DNA of 64,000 nt from Rhipidocladum racemiflorum (Eukaryota; Streptophyta; Magnoliopsida; Poales; Poaceae). The notes beneath the pieces are model-generated. The model was not told the DNA's origin. It saw nothing but the letters and a program-made list of their open reading frames with translations, and did no database searches. Location of the stretch: assembly GCA_036346355.1 (NCBI GenBank), contig CM070577.1:81552509-81616508 (forward strand), read 5' to 3'. This document shows positions 46,374-58,685 of the stretch, piece by piece. Within the stretch, counting starts at the first letter, position 1. Each line of letters begins with the position of its first letter. Both the position numbers and the translations under genes were made by a program.

Positions 46374-46423
46374 ATTCATCCATACAGGTGAAGTGTGTTG
46401 GGTATCCTTCTACCTCCCAATGC

Positions 46424-46442
46424 AATAAAGTTGAAGAATAAA
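46424..46442 (+). terminator. Polyadenylation signals of the NDUFAF6-like gene
   Basis: Two AATAAA hexamers, at 46424-46429 and 46437-46442, lie 51-69 bp after the stop codon, as expected for the 3' end of this transcript. Confidence 0.6.
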
Positions 46443-47015
46443 GGCTTTGCCTTGCTACAACTGGCCTTCTCTGAGCAATTTTGATGCGGCTTCTTCTTGC
46501 TAGAATGCACACATTAATTGTTGGAAATGTTTTTTGTTTTGTTTGCAGTCTGTTTGTTTTTTACACGAAGTGGGTGCATGTAAGAGGATCGATGTTGTTA
46601 TCGGCTCAGTTTGTTCTTCAGTTGTTAGACCTACACTAGAGTGCTTGTGCTTTACACATGTCCTCCTGGACGGACAAACACTTATTATCGCTAGCTTTGA
46701 TCGATGCTCTGCGAAGATCTTGAATACTTGTATAAGGGGAGAGATTTAGGTCCTGATTGAGGGCTTTAAGCCATCTTTTTGGCCCTCTATTCGGGTTACT
46801 AGTTTTAAGGCTAAATTTTGAGTATGTTGATTGCGAAATGAGGAGCATGTTTAGCAGAGGAAACAACGAAAAAAAACACCTTGTGTGCAGATTTGATTAT
46901 TGTTGTGCTCATGGAGACCATGTTTGTTCATCATCGATATATCTGATGATTGTTGTGTGTTCATGGAGTTGTTGGATTTTTTTTACAGCAATTACCAATC
47001 CGTCCGATCACTGCA

Positions 47016-47527
47016 CACTACTACAAAATCGGGCATCACAACCGTCCTATTAGAAACGGTTTGGTGCGAACCGGTTGTAATGCTCGCACCAGAAGCGGTT
47101 CGTGGCAACAGGCCTGAGGGGATCTCTAGAAGCGGTTCGTGCCACGAACCCCTTCTAAAGATCTTTACAAGCGGTTCGTGTCCCCAACCGCTTCTAAAGC
47201 TTTAGAAGGAGTTCGTGTCACGAACCGCTTCTAAAGCTGGGGCTTTAGAAGGGGTTCGTGACACGAGCCGCTTCTAAAGACCCCCTTCAGAAGGGGTTCG
47301 TGTCACGAACCGCTTGTAGAAGCCCAGTTTTAGAAATAATAAAAGGAATGCGTGTCCTACTCTATCAGAGAGCACGCGTGGGTGGGTTGGCTAGATGGAT
47401 GAGACGAGTCATGAGGATGGAGTGCTGGTCGTAGGTTCGAATCCCGTTCCCACGATATTATTACTGTCACTCTTCGAGGTATCACAACCGGTTGCCTCCG
47501 CTTCTAGAAGCTGGTTCTGTAGTAGTG
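47016..47527. mobile_element. CACTA MITE carrying a tRNA-like sequence
   Basis: 512 bp with CACTA-type termini cactactacaaaa and ttctgtagtagtg and a 3-bp TSD gca (47013-47015 and 47528-47530). The left half is a chain of alternating gcggttcgtg / cacgaaccgcttctaaag units that can fold into hairpins. The right half holds Pol III-like A and B boxes. Non-coding. Confidence 0.88.
47377..47454 (+). other. tRNA-like sequence inside the CACTA MITE
   Basis: A-box-like tggctagatgg (47388-47398) and an exact B-box ggttcgaatcc (47434-47444) are spaced as in a tRNA. Outer bases cgtggg and cccacg can pair. The T stem is imperfect and no standard cloverleaf forms, so this is tRNA-derived or tRNA-like, not a working tRNA gene. 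Confidence 0.6.
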
Positions 47528-48051
47528 GCATCTTTCATGCGAATCATGTGTATACAAAGCAATTAGATAATGCAGTGAACTTTTGCTTTCTACATTTCTC
47601 ATTAACCGGCTCAGCAAAAAAATACTGAAATTTCATAGTTTAGTACATATGTGTTGCCATTTCCAACTTTGTGGAAAGAAAAATGAAAGACACGGAATGC
47701 AACGAGTGATTTTGGCCGTCGCAAAATGTTACTCGATTGTTCATAACTCGAAAGACATTTCATCTATATGTCTGCAAAATGAATAAAAAAAACAATCATA
47801 TTTAGGCTAAATCAACACGGAAACTTGTTTTCAGAACTCTTAGGGTATTTTAGACATTTCAACATTTATCGAGAGGTGATGCAGCGGTCATCTCAAATTT
47901 TTTTTAAAAAAAAAGAAAAAACCATCTAGCCAAACCTGTTTAAAAAAAAGCTACACCCATCGGCTATAACAATTTTGTTTTTTCAAACGAAAAGATAAAG
48001 TCCCTCTCCTCCCCGTCCTTCCAGTAGAGTTAGGCCTGTAACTTGCAATAC

Positions 48052-48213
48052 TAGGGATGCAAATGGGCCGACCCTAGGGTCTTCTTTGGCCCACTTTAGT
48101 TCATTTGTTTGCACTAAAAACTTAATTTTTACTCCACCTTTTAAGTTTTAGTGCAAATAAATGAACTAGAGTGGGTCAAAGATGACCCTAGGGCCGGCCC
48201 ATTTGCATCCCTA
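48052..48213. mobile_element. 162-bp hAT MITE
   Basis: TIRs tagggatgcaaatgggcc and ggcccatttgcatccct(a) with a perfect 8-bp TSD tgcaatac (48044-48051 and 48214-48221). Nearly the whole element folds as one hairpin (accctagggtc and ttaagttttagtgcaaat arms). Non-coding. Confidence 0.9.
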
Positions 48214-49575
48214 TGCAATACATGGGATAACTTGCATTATATATAGCAACAACACCCTCATGGTTATCTCTATTTTTTATGCTCCTAGTTAAGAACTGTG
48301 AGCTCAGTTTGACCAGTCAGTAGTACATAAAGTTGAATCTTCTGTGGCTAGAACATAAAATTGAATCTTCTGTGGCTAGTATTGCATTCCATCATATTAA
48401 TCTGTTAGGGCTGCTTCACTTGGTTGGATCCATGTAAGCTCAGATTTAACCATGCTCCAAACATATTGAAGCTTTTGGTTGCTTAATGGACTCAAATAAC
48501 ATATATGTATTTAGTTGTATGCTTGGCTTAGGGAGCATGGACTTTACCATTTGGTCCTGTGTTCGTGATATACTTGATAATTGAAGAATGCTTATGCAAG
48601 AACACGTAGGTTTTTGTAGCAAAAAAAAAAAAAAAAACCTGTGGCATCTCATAATTAAATATGTTTTTGTGCACTCTAATTTAAAATCCCTGGGATCATG
48701 CACAAAATGGAAATTTCATTGCATAAATAGTGGTGCAGTAGAAAATGCCTAACCCAATGTTGCTGATTCCTGCCGTCACACTGATGTTATTCGTTACGGA
48801 ATGCCTTGTGATCGGACGTCAGATTTTTTTTGAACACGCTGCAACATTTTTTTCCTACGCGTGAAACATTTACTTCCTACGTGGGAAATATTTTCCTTCG
48901 ATAACAGTAGAAATGTGCACGAGGAAAAAAAATATTGCAGACGTTGAAAAAAAATGTTGCACAAGCGTTCGAAAAAATGTGCTGGATCGGACGTCCGGCT
49001 CCTATCTCATTTAGTTGTTATTGCTTCTGTAACTATTTTTTTTATTGGAAGGAATGGAACCATATTTAATCTATGTTGTCTTGCTCCCAGACGCATCCAA
49101 CACAGACCTGCTTCGTGTCTTGTGTTGATCTCCGTAATCATTATTCATACCAGGTAATGTTGGAAGCCTGCTGAGCTGAGCTCAGTTCCCAACCCTTACA
49201 AGTTACAATGGTAGTTTTGCACACCATTTCCTTATGCCCTAGAAAATTAAAAAGTATTCCCCCCCTTCACTTTTCTTATATTCTAAAACATCTTATAAAT
49301 ATGTCTTGCAACTTCTATTTCATGGTTGTTGCAATGTACAGGCCTGACTCTACTAGTTAAGCTTAATATGGTGCGATTCTGATGGTATTATTTTATTTCA
49401 ATCTCGCAATACCTATTACCTTCTTTGACATTTTCATCGTATGAGTAAGCATACCCTGCTAATGCATTTATTTATTTATTGACCAATCAATCAACTGCTA
49501 CTCTAAATTCCTGTATCAGTTACTTGCATCCTTTAAGGAAAACCTATCTTTTCATTTTGGAAACCTGCTGATTAT
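48214..49575. other. Intergenic, no gene seen
   Basis: AT-rich sequence with a poly(A) run at about 48620-48637. I see no conserved reading frame or complete mobile element. The stretch from 47528 to 48051 is likewise empty. Confidence 0.6.
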
Positions 49576-49867
49576 GGCCCTGTTTGTTTGCCCTATGGAT
49601 TATATAATCCAGCTTATATAAGTTAATGGGGAAACAAACAGCCTAGATTATAATCTAGATTATATAATCTAAAGCATGAGATTATAATAATCTATAAGCA
49701 TCCATTAGGGTGCTTATATAATCTCAAACTAATAATCCAACACAGTAATAATCCAGGAAAACAAACAACCCACCGGCTTATTTAAAGGTAGCTTATATAA
49801 TCCAGCTTATATAATCCAACACCAAAAAGCTGGATTATATAAGCTGGAGAAGGAAACAAACAGGGCC
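49576..49867. mobile_element. Tourist-like MITE
   Basis: 292 bp with TIRs ggccctgtttgtttgcc and ggaaacaaacagggcc, flanked by tat on both sides (49573-49575 and 49868-49870). The interior repeats tccagcttatataatcc in both orientations. The 3-bp TSD and GGCC-TGTTTG end suggest the PIF/Tourist group. Confidence 0.8.
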
Positions 49868-50825
49868 TATATCTTTGGTATTTTGCTACTAACAGATTAT
49901 GCTAGCAGCAGCGATTGCAATAGTTGTGGCTCCAAAGGATACACCAAGGTTCGCAATTTAACCGGCATTTTAATTTACATCCAGTTTATAAGCAATCGAG
50001 CTATATCTTGTTAATCATCAGTTGGTATTAATGAATACTTTGGTGGTTTCAGTTCCCATTGCTGTACACAGTTTTGAATCATGCATTACCCCATACCTAC
50101 ATTTAGAAGTTCAGGTTTTGCTTTACAAAGAGTTAGTCACCAAGAACTTTGACATGGTCATGAAAGAATTGTATATTTTATTCAAACCGTCAGCCCATTC
50201 AGAGAGGTGCTTCTATGCTCTTCTTTTTAAAAGTTGCACAACTATTAAAGCATGAATGAAAGGTGGATGTTGATTACTTACCCTTTCGTTTGCTTCAAGA
50301 TTTGTGCAACTTGTATTAGGAGGGAAAGCATAGAAGCACTGCTCACCCATTTATCATCTAATTAAGATCTTCACCCTTTCAACCTCTTTTGCTATAGGTG
50401 TACTTTACCATTTAGGCTCCACAAACTCGCTGAACAAATGAATGCAGTGCACACAACACCGCTTTATAGCTTATTTTCTGACAAATGTTCTACCAAGTTT
50501 TGGAAATTTTCAGCTACTTATCTTCCCTTTTATTGTTACCCCTGTTGGCATGAAGCAATGAATGATATTTATTCAAGGTAGGGCCATGTACAATGCAGTG
50601 CTTGGGCCAAAAAAAACTGCCTCACCTCGCCACCATGGACAGCATGACATGCAAATGTGCCGGTTGTGCTGCTTGGAGGGAGGTTTTTTTTTTTTTCGAA
50701 ATCGATGGCAGGAGCTCTGCCTGATCAATTAAGCTGGGGGTAAAAGTAAGTTCGAAACAGAAGCAGGGTTAGGGGCCATCAGCCCCTACACAAAAAACAA
50801 CAACAGACTCCAAACGAAGAAACCC

Positions 50826-53800
50826 CTAGGTTACCCTCCTAGTGGCCATATGAAATTCTAGGATATCCTGATGGGCTCTACTGACTACCACTTGAGCAGA
50901 AGCTGCCTCATCTTGGAAAATGCGCGCATTCCGTTCCTTCCAGAGGTTCCAAAAGCCGGAAATGATCAAGCCATCCAGATTTCGCCTTGCAAGGTTCGGC
51001 ACCGACAGCCGCCTATGCAACCACGATTCGACGGACAAAGAATGGTCCAGAAGGAGCTGGCCAGGTAGGTTTAACCCACCTGCGAAAACAACATCACCCA
51101 AAAAGAAACGGCGAAGGGGCAAGTGAGCATGAGGTGCAAAGCCGTCTCTTCCTCCGCATTACAAAGTCGGCAAGTTTGGAGATGGGGCCACCCCCTTCGC
51201 GCTAGGTTATCTGCCGTTAGCACGCTGTTCCGAATTAGCAGCCAGGCAAAGATTTTGCATTTATTCTCCGCCCTTGCTCTCCAAATGATCCTCCAATTCG
51301 CGTCAGCAATGGATCCTAGAAAAAGGGTCTTGTACGCCGAGCTAGTTGAGAAAGTTCCATCCGCTGTCCACCGCCAGGTAATTTCATCCTGGTTGTCATG
51401 ATGCAGCTGCACCTGCTGGATGAGCTGCCAAAGGGTAAAGAATTGGTGAAGCTGTGAGTTTGAATGAATTTTTCTTAGCGGTATCATCCAGGAATTATTG
51501 GTGAGGCCCTGTAACACTGTGATGTGTCTTCGCTTTGCCAGTCGATAGCACAAGGGGGCAATGTCCATGGGGGATCTTCCCTGTATCCAGTTAGACGTCC
51601 AGAAAATGGCCGTCTTGCCATTCCCTAGGATGAGATGGGGGCTTGCATTGAAAAAATCCACGTCGATGACCTTGCAAGGTGGCGGGGGTCCATCCGTAAT
51701 CCTATTACTGTCGCTCCAATTGAGCCACAACCATCTTAGTCTGAGGGCTATTCCAAAAGATAGGAGATGGGGGATTCCCAGTCCCCCAAACTGCTTAGGG
51801 CGACACACTTTTTTCCAGCTGACCAGACAATGACCTGGACTGCAATTTTGTTGTCCCTTCCATAGGAAGTTCCGTCTTAGCTTGTCAATCCTTTTGATAG
51901 CCCAGACCGGCAACGGGAACACTGTCATGAAGTAGGCCGGGAGGGCCGAAAGCACGGAGGCCACCAGAATGAGTCTACCTGCTCTTGAGAGTAAGGAACC
52001 CTTCCACCCTGCTAGCCTCCCTTCTACCCTATCCAGCAGAGGTTGCAAGTCTATCCTTCTCAGCGCATTTGGCCTGAGGGGGAGCCCCAGGTATCTTGTC
52101 GAGAAAAAACCAACCGAACCTGGGAAATCCTGCAGGCACGCGGCAAGAGCTTCGTCGCTGCAGGCAATTCCGAAGATCTCTGTTTTTTCCCAATTAACCG
52201 AAAGGCCCGAAGCGCCTCCGAAAACCTGTAACAAACTACGCAAGCTGTGTAATTCCAACTGGGTTGGGTTTAGAAACATGGCGACATCGTCTGCATAGAA
52301 CGACGCCAGACCAGGCTTCCTCTGCTCAAGATTGGCTTGAACAGATTATTCTGCGCTGCAGCTGACAATAACAAATGAAGCGGCTATAAGGCAAGGATGA
52401 ACAACATCGGTGAAAGGGGATCCCCTTGACGTAGACCACGTTTGTGCTTAATCGGTTTCCCAGGTTTTCCATTAACTGTTACTCTTGAGGAGCCACTGGC
52501 GAGCAAGATGGCTACCCAATCTCTCCAACGTTGGCCAAAACCAAAATGTTGTAGAACTTCTAACAAATATTCCCAGCTTACGGAGTCGAAAACCTTGGCT
52601 AAATCCAACTTGAGGAATAAGGAAGGGTGTTTCTTGCGATGAAGCTCAGATAGGAAATTCTTAACGAGAAGGAAGCTGTCATGAATGGCTCTTTTCCTGA
52701 TGAACACACTTTGATTAGAAGAAACCAGGCCATGGAGCTTAGGAGCCCGTCTATTTGCCAACAATTTAGAAATGATTTTACCGAAGCTGTGTATCAGACT
52801 TATGGGCCTGTAATCTGAGACTCTGACTGCATCTTGTTTCTTGGGCAATAGAACCACAGCCGCCGAGTTAAGCATATGGAGGTTGGAAGCCGAGCAGCAA
52901 GCGAAAACTGAAGTGGCCGCAATGAGGTCATCTTTGATGATGCCCCAGCAATGCTTGAAAAAACCCGGTGTGAACCCGTCCGGACCTGGAGCTTTGTCGG
53001 ACGGCAGCGAGAAGACCGCCTGTTTGACCTCGGAGGTAAGAAAAGGGACATCCAGGTTGGAGAGGTCCTCCTGTGGTGAAAGTAAACAGGTCCAGTTGAG
53101 GGAGTGAGTCCTCTGAAACTTGGTACCCAGGAGGCTGCTGTAGAAGTCATGGATGATTTCGTGTTTGTGGCTTTCATCAGTGGCCACTCCCTGATCCGTG
53201 AGGAGGGACAGAATAGCACGCCTACGCTTGCGACCATTAATCCTTAAATGAAAGAACTTCGTGTTGGCATCTCCTTCTTTGATGTTGGCTAGACGCGCCC
53301 TCTGTTTGAGGCGAAGCCTATTAATAGCTGCAAGCCCCAAGATTCTATACCTGAGGTCTTTGATCAGTTTGACCTCCTCAAAGGTGAGAATTCTCCCTTC
53401 TTGCGCTTTGTCCAGTTGCCGGATAATTTCATGGGCAACCCCTAGCTGCAATCTCGCATCCCCTATTAGATTTTTACTCCACTTTCTGAGGGCTTTGGCT
53501 GTTCTCGCGAGCTTGACGAAAAATCGTTTGTAAGGTTCCGAGATAGTCAAGGGGGCTTGCCAAGCCTGTTGCACCACCTCAGAGAAACCCGGGATTTTTA
53601 GCCAGAAAGACTCGAAGCGGAACTGACCAGAGTGCCTGGCAACAGTATTCTATAGGAGCAACGGACAATGGTCCGAGATTGAGGTTGAGAGAGCTTGGAG
53701 CTCAGCCCCTGCGAAGGTGCAATCCCAGTCATCAGAGGCAAAGAATCTGTCTATCCTGGTTAGGGTTGGGTTAGAAGTGCCCGAGGACCAGGTGAATTTC

Positions 53801-54360
53801 CTTCCTAGAAGCCGGATTTCTTTGAGGTGAGTAGCGTTAAGGAAGTCCCTAAAATGTTGCATTAGTCTTCTGTTTAAACCGCCCTTGTTTTTGTCTGCTG
53901 CCTGATATATCAAGTTGAAATCCCCGAACAAAAGCCAGCTAGGGAGAACTTCCCCTTGCAGCTGGAGGAGCTCCTGCAAGAAGAGGATTTTTTGAGCGTC
54001 TAATTGAGGCCCATAAACGCCAGTACAAGACCACTCCAGGTGATCGCCGTCAATGGCAGTCAACGTGGCCGAAACCGTATTCAATGTGTACCTGACCTGC
54101 GAGAGTTTAAAGCCCTGTTCACAAGCAGCAAGCAGAATCCCTCCTCTGGTTCCTGAAGCTGGCAAGAAAGCGTAATTTCCCCGGAAAGAACCTCCCAGTA
54201 TTTCCGTTACATCTGCATCTGTAATGTGCTGCAATTTAGTTTCCTGTAGGCAAACCACGTTCGCCCTAGTATCCTGTACGAGCTGTTTAACAATAGCTCT
54301 TCTCGCTGGCATATTTAGCCCCCTGACATTCCAACTGAGGATTTTAAAGGACATTGACAT
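50826..54360 (-). pseudogene. LINE ORF2 (endonuclease, reverse transcriptase, zf-RVT), disrupted
   Basis: ATG at 54360. The AP-like endonuclease (about 236 residues) shows LSWNVRGLN, CLQETKL, GVYGPQ, LFGDFNLI and SDHCPLLL. A TAG at 53650 then breaks the frame, which continues unshifted. The RT has DKAPGPDGF, FLKLDLAKVFDSVSW (usual Ala replaced by Val), RGLRQGDPLSPMLF and YADD at about 52,290. A stop and frameshift lie near 52,384. The C-terminal zf-RVT has CRLCNAEEETALHLMLTCPF. ORF2 ends at 50826. Catalytic residues of EN and RT appear kept, so the loss of function comes from stops and shifts. Confidence 0.88.
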
Positions 54361-54375
54361 AGAGGAGAGAAAGCT

Positions 54376-57287
54376 TCAGCAGTGGTGAACCAAAAGAAAA
54401 TAAAAAGGCAGCAGCGCGTTGAAATGGGACCACTGGGCGAAACGACGACAGAGAGAGCGTTGACAGACAGAAGGGGCAACGCAATCCCCTGGACAAACGA
54501 CAGGCAGCGAGCAGGTAGACACTAGCTCCTGGCACAGACAGAAGGGGGGAGGACTACAACGCGAGCCAAGCAGACTCGTCCAACCATTACAGGGGAGACA
54601 AAAGAGACTAAAAGGAGGTCGCGCCAACTTCAGATGGACCTCCTCGTGCAGGAACACCACGAAACCTTCATTTAGTATTTGCACCTCCAGGCCATCGCTT
54701 CGCAGGCTCGCCACAAGGTCGGTGGGACCGTTGAGGCCAGCCAATTGGGCAAACGCCGTAATGACTTCAGGCGAGAGCGGCTTGTCGAATAAGCTGAAAT
54801 ACTTGCGCAGGGCCTTCTCATCAGGGGTTGAGCCTTGATCTGCAATGCCCAGTTTTTTCATCAGATGAAACTGTGCTCGTTCGGTTGCAGACAGCTTGGG
54901 TAACGCCTTGCTTGCTAGGCGATTACTCATGCGCTGGTAAGTTGTACGTATAGTTAACATTGCAGGCCTGGCAGCTCGGTAGCGAGTGAGCTGCGGCAAG
55001 GAGTCACTTCTTTGAAGAAAGGAAGTCGGCGTTACGTGGAGGGGTCGTCTGCGGTGTCGGCGTGAAAGAGCACGCAATGCTCCCTGAGAGCGTCCTCCTC
55101 GAGCATTGGGTCCTGCCGGTTAACCTGCGAGGAGTAGACCTGCGAGACGAAGGTTAGCTGTGGGTCTTGAACAAGTACTGACAAGGCCGAGGGATCTTTG
55201 GAATCCTCCTGAGCTTGCGCAAAGGCCGGGGCAGAAGTCCGAAGCTGGGAGGCGCCTTTACTGTCAGCAATGCACAAAAGGGCAATTGAGGAAGCCACCT
55301 GAGAGAAAAGGCGCCCAGGGGGGATCTGGTTCTGTTTCGACTCGGCGGGTGAGAACGCAGAGGTGATCGGCCCCTGGGAGAGGAAGAGGAACGCCTCTGA
55401 GCGAGGCGCGCAGAAACACCGCTGTCTCCGGGACTCGGCCTGCCACCGGGACGGGATCCACCATCCTTTCGCTGGGCAGAGCGAAAAGCGCGACTTGAAG
55501 AGGTAGTGTGGCGACCTTCCAGCAGACTTCCATGGGGAGGAATGTCCCAGCCAGAGCTTCTACTGCGACCTGGCCCCTGAGGCGGCGAACGATCTCTGTC
55601 GCGGAAGACAAGCCGGTCCTGTACCAGAATTCTGCGCTGCCTGGCTCCATCAGGGACTCCCAACAGCCAGGGGAAGGAGTACTTCTTGGGGACTTCCTCT
55701 GAGGAAGAGGTTACGGACTGATCCCCATTGATGTCACTGTGCCCCGGGCTTAACCTTCTCCAAATGGGGGACCCCAATCGCTCCGGGGGGTTAAAGTCAA
55801 GAACCTGAGCCAGATGGATGAGAACCTTGTAAGTTAGGAGAGTTGGTGGTTCTCTCATCTGGGGCGACTGTCGGTGGAGGCCCAGCTCCGGAAAGTGCGA
55901 AGGAGGGGAGTCAGAAGAAAAGAGCTCCTGAATGCAGAACTTGGCCTCTTTCGGGATGAGGTTGACATCCTCCACCCACAACCAGAGACACAGGCACGCC
56001 GACTCGTACTCATTGGAAGGATCTTCCAGAACGGGAACGACGACTCCAACATCGCATAGAATGGAAGAAGCCGACAAAGAAGTCCAAGCGTGGCGTGGCA
56101 GCCCTTCTAAGCACAGCTTTGCTTTGAATCTAGGCTGCGCTGCCTCCGACTGGACAAACCTTGTCCAGTTAATCACTCTTAAAAACACGTTGTCCTGTTG
56201 GATCCTGGAGTCTGCAAGCATCGTCGATTTGAGAGCTGCAGTGCTACAGCGCACGAAGTAAGACCTGTCTGTAAACATGGAGACATTGAAGTCATCCGAA
56301 TTCATACGGTAGTACTCCGCGAGCAATCTCTGAACCTGTCGAACGCTGGTCTCTAGGCCTCCAAGGACAAGAACCTGCACCGCATGCCTATAGAAGTCTC
56401 TCTCATTGGCGAGCACCTCAGCCGCCCTTGCTGCGAAGCGCCGAACCTGTCTTGGCCTGGAGGCCGGGTCTCCCGGCCTTGCCTGCTCCATTTTTGGGGC
56501 GGTAGTCTTGCGAACGGAGGGCTGGACGGCTGCCCTCCCGCCGGAACGGCTAGAGGGGCACCAGCGAGCTTTGTGACCTGAAGCTCCGCAGAGCAAGCAG
56601 CGAGGGGGGTCTCTACAGCTCGAGACGAAATGGTCAGAGGCCAGGCAACGAAAGCACTTGCCTCTGGTGGAAGCCTTAAAGAGAGCAGCGAAAGGCTCCT
56701 TGCCCACCCCGGCCGGAGGAGAGTTAAAGCGAAGTAAAGATTTCTGCTTCCTCTAGAAATGTTTGCTTCTGACCTGCGTCCATTCAGAGTTTAAGCCATC
56801 TGTACCTGGGTTGGCAGCCTGGGAAACCGCAGGCAAGAGATCATTTGCCTGGATCTCTTTGGCGGAATCGTCCTTGAGAGCTACCTGCGGGCTGTTCGGA
56901 GTTGAGAAACTACCCCCTTCCATTACTGCCAGGGCTCTGCCTGCAGCTACCCCAGAAAGGGGGGAACAACGGGAGGTCTGACACAGGCGGAGGGGTGGGG
57001 GCCAACCGCGGTCGCAGCGGGCCGGAAGGTTTGAGAGAGGGAGTGGGGGAGGAGGAGTCGGGGCTTCCGGCGTCGAGCTCATCCTCCGAGGACCACGAGA
57101 GCCGCTCACCAGAGAAACCAGGAATCACGGGGGAAGCTAGGAGAGGGTCAGAGGGAGGGGGGCTGGAGGCTGAGAAGGCTGGATCTGCGGAGGGAAGGGT
57201 GGGGGAGGTTGAGATGGCTGGATCTGCGGGAGGAGAGGGGCTGTGCTGAGGGGAGGGGAGCGGGAGGGGGGGCTTCGGCTTCGCCAT
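54376..57287 (-). pseudogene. LINE ORF1 (zinc-knuckle RNA-binding protein), frameshifted
   Basis: Starts MAKPKPPLPLPSP at 57287 with a Pro/Ser-rich N-terminus. It shifts frame around 56,950 and stops near 56753. It reads on from 56707 with two CCHC knuckles: CFRCLASDHFVSSC (residues 18-31 of that frame) and CLLCGASGHKARWC (37-50). An RRM-like middle and an Arg/Ser-rich tail follow. Further frameshifts lie at about 55,290 and 55,050. Known role of plant L1 ORF1: RNA binding in the RNP. Not intact. Confidence 0.8.
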
Positions 57288-57306
57288 CTCTCCGTCCTCA
57301 TCGATC

Positions 57307-57885
57307 CTTGGAGGGAGGTTAATTTAGCTATATTTGTGATTGTGAGTACATGCCTCAGATATACTGCATTGGAGTAGAAAGACACTTAGATGGGCTCTTA
57401 GCCTTCTCAAACTATCTAAACATTTTGTAAAATAGCTGTTTCCATCGGAGGTTGTGGCTCTTGTAAAGATGCTTCATGGCATTTCTCTCTCTCTCTCTCA
57501 CTTTATAAGCATTATCTAAGGGCCTTTGCATTGCAAGTGGCCTAAAGAATTGTCACCGAAAGATACTATCTGATAACTTTGCTCTGATTTTTTTTTTGAA
57601 GATTGTCTGTGTGCATCTGTGTTTTTTTTCCCACTTATTTCTTTCTGTCAAGGGCATGCTCTCTGTGTGAGAGTGGAGTTGCAGACTGTTGATATTGAAA
57701 CCAAGCTAGGTATCAAACTCATCTCATTGCAAGCAGTAAATAATAAGCACTTTTCTGGAAGAAAGAAGTTTTTTAGCTGGTAGGATATAGAATACTGTGG
57801 GATTGGATCAAATCAGCATCTGCACGTTTGAATCTTAGCTGCCTTGATTTATGTTGATAGGTAGCACCGTGGCATAGTACGACAT
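57307..57885. other. Intergenic, no gene seen
   Basis: Contains the right copy of the LINE TSD and a short CT microsatellite near 57,487. The phrase gggcctttgcattgcaagtggcc at about 57,520-57,542 may be the right end of an older MITE whose left end is at about 50,582 (gggccatgtacaatgcag). No reading frame of interest. Confidence 0.45.
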
Positions 57886-57902
57886 GCTGGAGTAGCTCAG
57901 TT

Positions 57903-57935
<33 letters not shown>

Positions 57936-57959
57936 GAGGTTCGAGCCCTCCTTCTAGCG
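57886..57959 (+). tRNA. tRNA-Asn (GTT)
   Basis: 74 nt, intronless. The full cloverleaf can be drawn: acceptor GCTGGAG/TTCTAGC with two G-U pairs, D stem GCTC/GAGC, anticodon stem TGTGG/CCACA with anticodon GTT at 57920-57922, T arm GGAGG-TTCGAGC-CCTCC, and discriminator G. A T6 run at 57963-57968 is the Pol III terminator. Typical nuclear cytosolic tRNA-Asn. Confidence 0.96.
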
Positions 57960-58685
57960 TTCTTTTTTATTTCATTTAGCAATTTTTTTTATTTTGAAAT
58001 TTGACCCAGAGCTCTTGTGTGTGCGCATTCAACGCTCGGTCTCTTTTGATTGGTTAGAAATTTTCCCAACTATAAACCTATCGTAATAAGCTCTCCCTAC
58101 TATGTATGGTAATTTTTTTTAGAATTTTTTAAATATTTTAGTGAAGGGCCAACAAATATAACTAGATTCTTATTCATGAAAGCACATGTAAAATTTTTCA
58201 AAAATTCTCAAAAAATTGCCATAAGTAGGGGAGGTGAAATTCTACAATCCTTTTCTTTGGATGTAATAATTTGCATGTCAATGGTAATTGGCTCTGTAGT
58301 CACTTTAAAACTGTGTGCTAAATCTTGCTTAATCAAGAGCACAGGGTGCTACATGTGTTGACTTCCAATGTATTGTAACCGTGTGCTAAAGAAATGCTCT
58401 TTCTAGATAAATAAAATCTTAAGGTTTAGTTGGTTGACCTCATTAGTTTGATAAACACTAGAAGCTTGCATTGTTGCCTAACATTTTGCATATCCTAATG
58501 CTTAGGAGCTGATGACTTTCATGGCTTTTGTTTCCATTTTCTGTGATTAAGTCCTTTGATGCATGAATTTCATATTTGGTAAAAATATACCCTTGCTACT
58601 ATGGAATATTAGGAAAGTGATGTGGGTTCTTCTTGCTCCTGCTAACATATGGGATCTTCTTTTAGTCCCCTCATGTCACCACAAC

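Larger units (their letters stand above)
50684..57306 (-). mobile_element. L1-type LINE, nearly full length, decayed
   Basis: 6.6 kb on the minus strand, with a 3' poly(A) tail (13 T on the plus strand, 50684-50696). Target-site duplication cttggagggagg(tt) at 50672-50685 and 57307-57320. The 5' end is near 57306 and the first ORF starts at 57287. ORF1 has zinc knuckles. ORF2 has an endonuclease, a reverse transcriptase and the zf-RVT domain. Frameshifts and a stop disrupt both ORFs. Confidence 0.93.

Noticed and set aside
47377..47454. A functional tRNA gene inside the CACTA MITE
   Set aside because: A and B boxes are present, but the T stem mispairs and no canonical cloverleaf with an anticodon arm can be drawn. 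Reported only as tRNA-like.
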